Positions 62,316 through 64,000 of a stretch of DNA of 64,000 nucleotides are shown in pieces. Within the stretch, counting starts at the first letter, position 1. Every line of letters starts with the position of its first letter. Under the pieces are notes generated by a model. That model had not been told where the DNA came from and searched no databases. It saw only the letters and a program-made list of their open reading frames with translations. The stretch lies in assembly GCA_013368325.1 (NCBI GenBank), contig JAACJK010000009.1:62001-126000 (forward strand). Reading direction: 5' to 3'. The position numbers and the translations under genes are program-made. This stretch comes from Ephemerocybe angulata. Its lineage: Eukaryota > Basidiomycota > Agaricomycetes > Agaricales > Psathyrellaceae.

Positions 62316-64000
62316 CTATAATGCAAAATGTTTCCGAGTCCGACTGGGAAGGTTGCGCGCAAACGTTTCGTACCCCGGACTTGGACTCACTTCTCCTCTC
62401 CTCCACACCACCGTCTTGCTAGATCCCCTGATACCGCTCAGCTCCAACCTCTGCAAGCTTTTGCTTGCTGTCCAAACTTCCCTCATCCCTGACCAAAATT
62501 CTTCTTCGTCCGGCGGGCAGTAGAAAAGTGTATCGATGTCTACAGTCTCCACAGATTGAAGCGCGCCCACGAATGCGGACACCGACTGCGAAGGGACGTA
62601 TATGCGTGGAGGCCAATGGCCAGTAGACCCCTCCTGTGGTATTACGTGGGCCCGCAGAGATAGACTTTTGACGCTCGTGATCTCGGAGAGACTGTTATAC
62701 AGGGTCTGCTGGGCATGTGTGGCGGCTCGACTGCCGGTGTACGCGGACTCCATCCACCCTATCAACTCTGGGGTAAACGTCAAGTCAAGGGCGATCCGTC
62801 GAAGGCCAGGAGCGCACTGTGGTATGCGGGAGAATATTCCTGTGACGTCGGCCAGATCACCAAAAGGCGCATGTGGCGTTTTGCCGTACTCACTGATAGT
62901 CAGTGAATCTAGATTTGGATAAGAGAGTGGCAATTGTTGAAAGAGGGGGTGGAGGATCTCTGGGGTACCGAAGAGGGTCTGAAGGTTGGGAAGAGGTGTG
63001 CGTGATGTGAATGGTGAAGGGCCTTCCAGTGAAATTTCCAGGTTCTCGACCACCGAGTACATGATCATCCGGACGTCTTGGAGGGATTTCGCATTGTTGC
63101 GCAGGAACAAACCAATTGCGATGATAGGGATAGTCTCAACTCTCTCAATCGAGAAGTGAGTTAGCTGCGAGAAGGTCCACATGGGAAGCATTTCGTTCCA
63201 ATCGGCAGGACTTAACCCAGAGTCACTCAGATGGAGCTCCGTCAGCGAGGATAACGAATGGAAGACGAGGGGATCGACAAATGGCAAGAGTGCTGGGTGG
63301 AACATAGGACCTTTGAGGTGAAGCGTGGATAACCGTACATTCACCAGTGCACTCTCTGGGGGGCGATATGCGAGGGCCTGGGGTGCAAACTTGCTGTGAA
63401 AGTGCCAGGTTCCATTCGCCTCGTCAAACTCCTCGTCGGTTATGACGGTGGTACCTTTTGGTGCATGAGTCGGCCATGTACCATCCCTATATGCCTTGGA
63501 CCGAGCGTCGTTATACACGCATACGCGCTGGGACCACTCCACTAGTTCTGCAAATTCAAGTTGGTCGAAGTCCTTCCGACTGGCATCGAAGGGACTGTGG
63601 TACACTGAGCGCGCCCCCAACTCAAGCTCGACTCCTCCATGACCAACAACCAGCTCCAAAAGCTTCAGTACAGCCCTCCCCCACTGGTTTTGGTGATTCA
63701 AGCCCCACAATGGCCATTGCGATTCGGTCTTGAAAGCGATGGAGAACCGATGGAGCGAAACTTGCCGTCTCGCGATGAGGCCGTGCAGACTCCAGATGAG
63801 ATTGACATCCGCCGCGACGGTATCGTACGATTTGACAGTCAACGCAACGTTGAATGGGGGATTGATCGCAGGAGTGGGAAGAGATGGTTCATTGTTCATG
63901 AATGCTCCTTCGTTGTGACGCCCGGTCGACGGACGAGGCCTGTCAAAGAGGGCCCGTATCGTTCGCTCCGCCTGAGCGAGCGGCTCCGGGATAGCGCAAC
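62316..64000 (-). CDS. F-box/LRR-like protein 6 (5' end beyond the window)
   Basis: The minus-strand frame is open from the stop at 62316 to the window edge. The ATG at 63899 is internal: the frame continues upstream, and the family's F-box segment, expected ~100-150 residues earlier, is not in the window. Family blocks: LTVKSYDTVAADVNLIWSLHGL, WGLNHQNQWGRAVLKLLEL, LSTLHLKGPMFHPALLPF, LTELHLSDSGLSPADWNEML, HFSIERVETIPIIAIGLFLRN, SAFVGALQSVETVDIDTLF and FWSGMREVWTASKSLQRLEL. It ends with VVWRRGEVSPSPGYE. It is closest in layout to F-box gene 5 but keeps the DW motif region. Confidence 0.78.
   Translation of the reverse strand, partial: CAIPEPLAQAERTIRALFDRPRPSTGRHNEGAFMNNEPSLPTPAINPPFNVALTVKSYDTVAADVNLIWSLHGLIARRQVSLHRFSIAFKTESQWPLWGLNHQNQWGRAVLKLLELVVGHGGVELELGARSVYHSPFDASRKDFDQLEFAELVEWSQRVCVYNDARSKAYRDGTWPTHAPKGTTVITDEEFDEANGTWHFHSKFAPQALAYRPPESALVNVRLSTLHLKGPMFHPALLPFVDPLVFHSLSSLTELHLSDSGLSPADWNEMLPMWTFSQLTHFSIERVETIPIIAIGLFLRNNAKSLQDVRMIMYSVVENLEISLEGPSPFTSRTPLPNLQTLFGTPEILHPLFQQLPLSYPNLDSLTISEYGKTPHAPFGDLADVTGIFSRIPQCAPGLRRIALDLTFTPELIGWMESAYTGSRAATHAQQTLYNSLSEITSVKSLSLRAHVIPQEGSTGHWPPRIYVPSQSVSAFVGALQSVETVDIDTLFYCPPDEEEFWSGMREVWTASKSLQRLELSGIRGSSKTVVWRRGEVSPSPGYETFARNLPSRTRKHFAL

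Noticed and set aside
1..64000. tRNA, rRNA, CRISPR or bacterial-type operon features
   Set aside because: No cloverleaf with a convincing B box, no rRNA tracts, no regular spacer arrays. The DNA is clearly eukaryotic, so these were not expected.

Overview
The window is nuclear DNA from a basidiomycete fungus, most likely an agaricomycete. Genes are broken by many 50-80 nt GT-AG introns. The families are typical of that group: short NACHT NTPases, DUF6699 proteins, a CFEM cell-surface protein, a DUF4360 secreted protein and an expanded F-box-like family. Only two housekeeping genes are recognised: cytosolic ribosomal protein eL31 (7725-8333, minus) and mitochondrial ribosomal protein uL30m (20478-20921). 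The rest looks like a fast-evolving accessory locus.

Left part (1-17.9 kb): the 3' end of a gene with a WD40/NACHT-type tail, then three paralogous four-exon NACHT NTPases (1035-3157, 4130-6251, and 12657-14768 on minus). Between and beside them lie eL31, a GPI-anchored CFEM protein (8960-9589) and a DUF4360 secreted protein (15214-16179, minus). A degenerate minisatellite and several local duplications lie in the gaps.

Middle and right (17.6-64 kb): six F-box/LRR-like genes (17919, 21447, 48238 minus, 56418, 58910, 62316 minus and running off the edge) plus two F-box relics, and four stand-alone DUF6699 genes (35779 minus, 38350, 42840, 46438).

The most striking content is three copies of a cassette: family C, then family B, with an F-box gene or F-box relic next in two of the copies. 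Family B genes share an unrecognised N-terminal module of about 535-545 residues spread over five exons with the same splice phases. After a shared exon boundary each copy carries a different, recognisable C-terminal domain. These are a Zn2Cys6 DNA-binding domain (24088-26983), a DUF6699 domain resembling the stand-alone gene at 46438 (30106-32912), and a YTH m6A-reader domain followed by a calmodulin-like EF-hand tail (53148-56132). This looks like one front end repeatedly fused to captured host domains. All joints keep the reading frame, and the captured domains have no start codon of their own. I know of no description of such a system. Its function is unknown; an integrated-decoy or regulator-capture role is speculation.

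A shared sequence GGGCGCTTAA(A/C), or its inverse, recurs about 100-125 bp upstream of the start codons of the NACHT genes and of two F-box genes. A version of it also lies 385-450 bp upstream of each family B start. All calls come from reading the sequence by eye; no database search was run.
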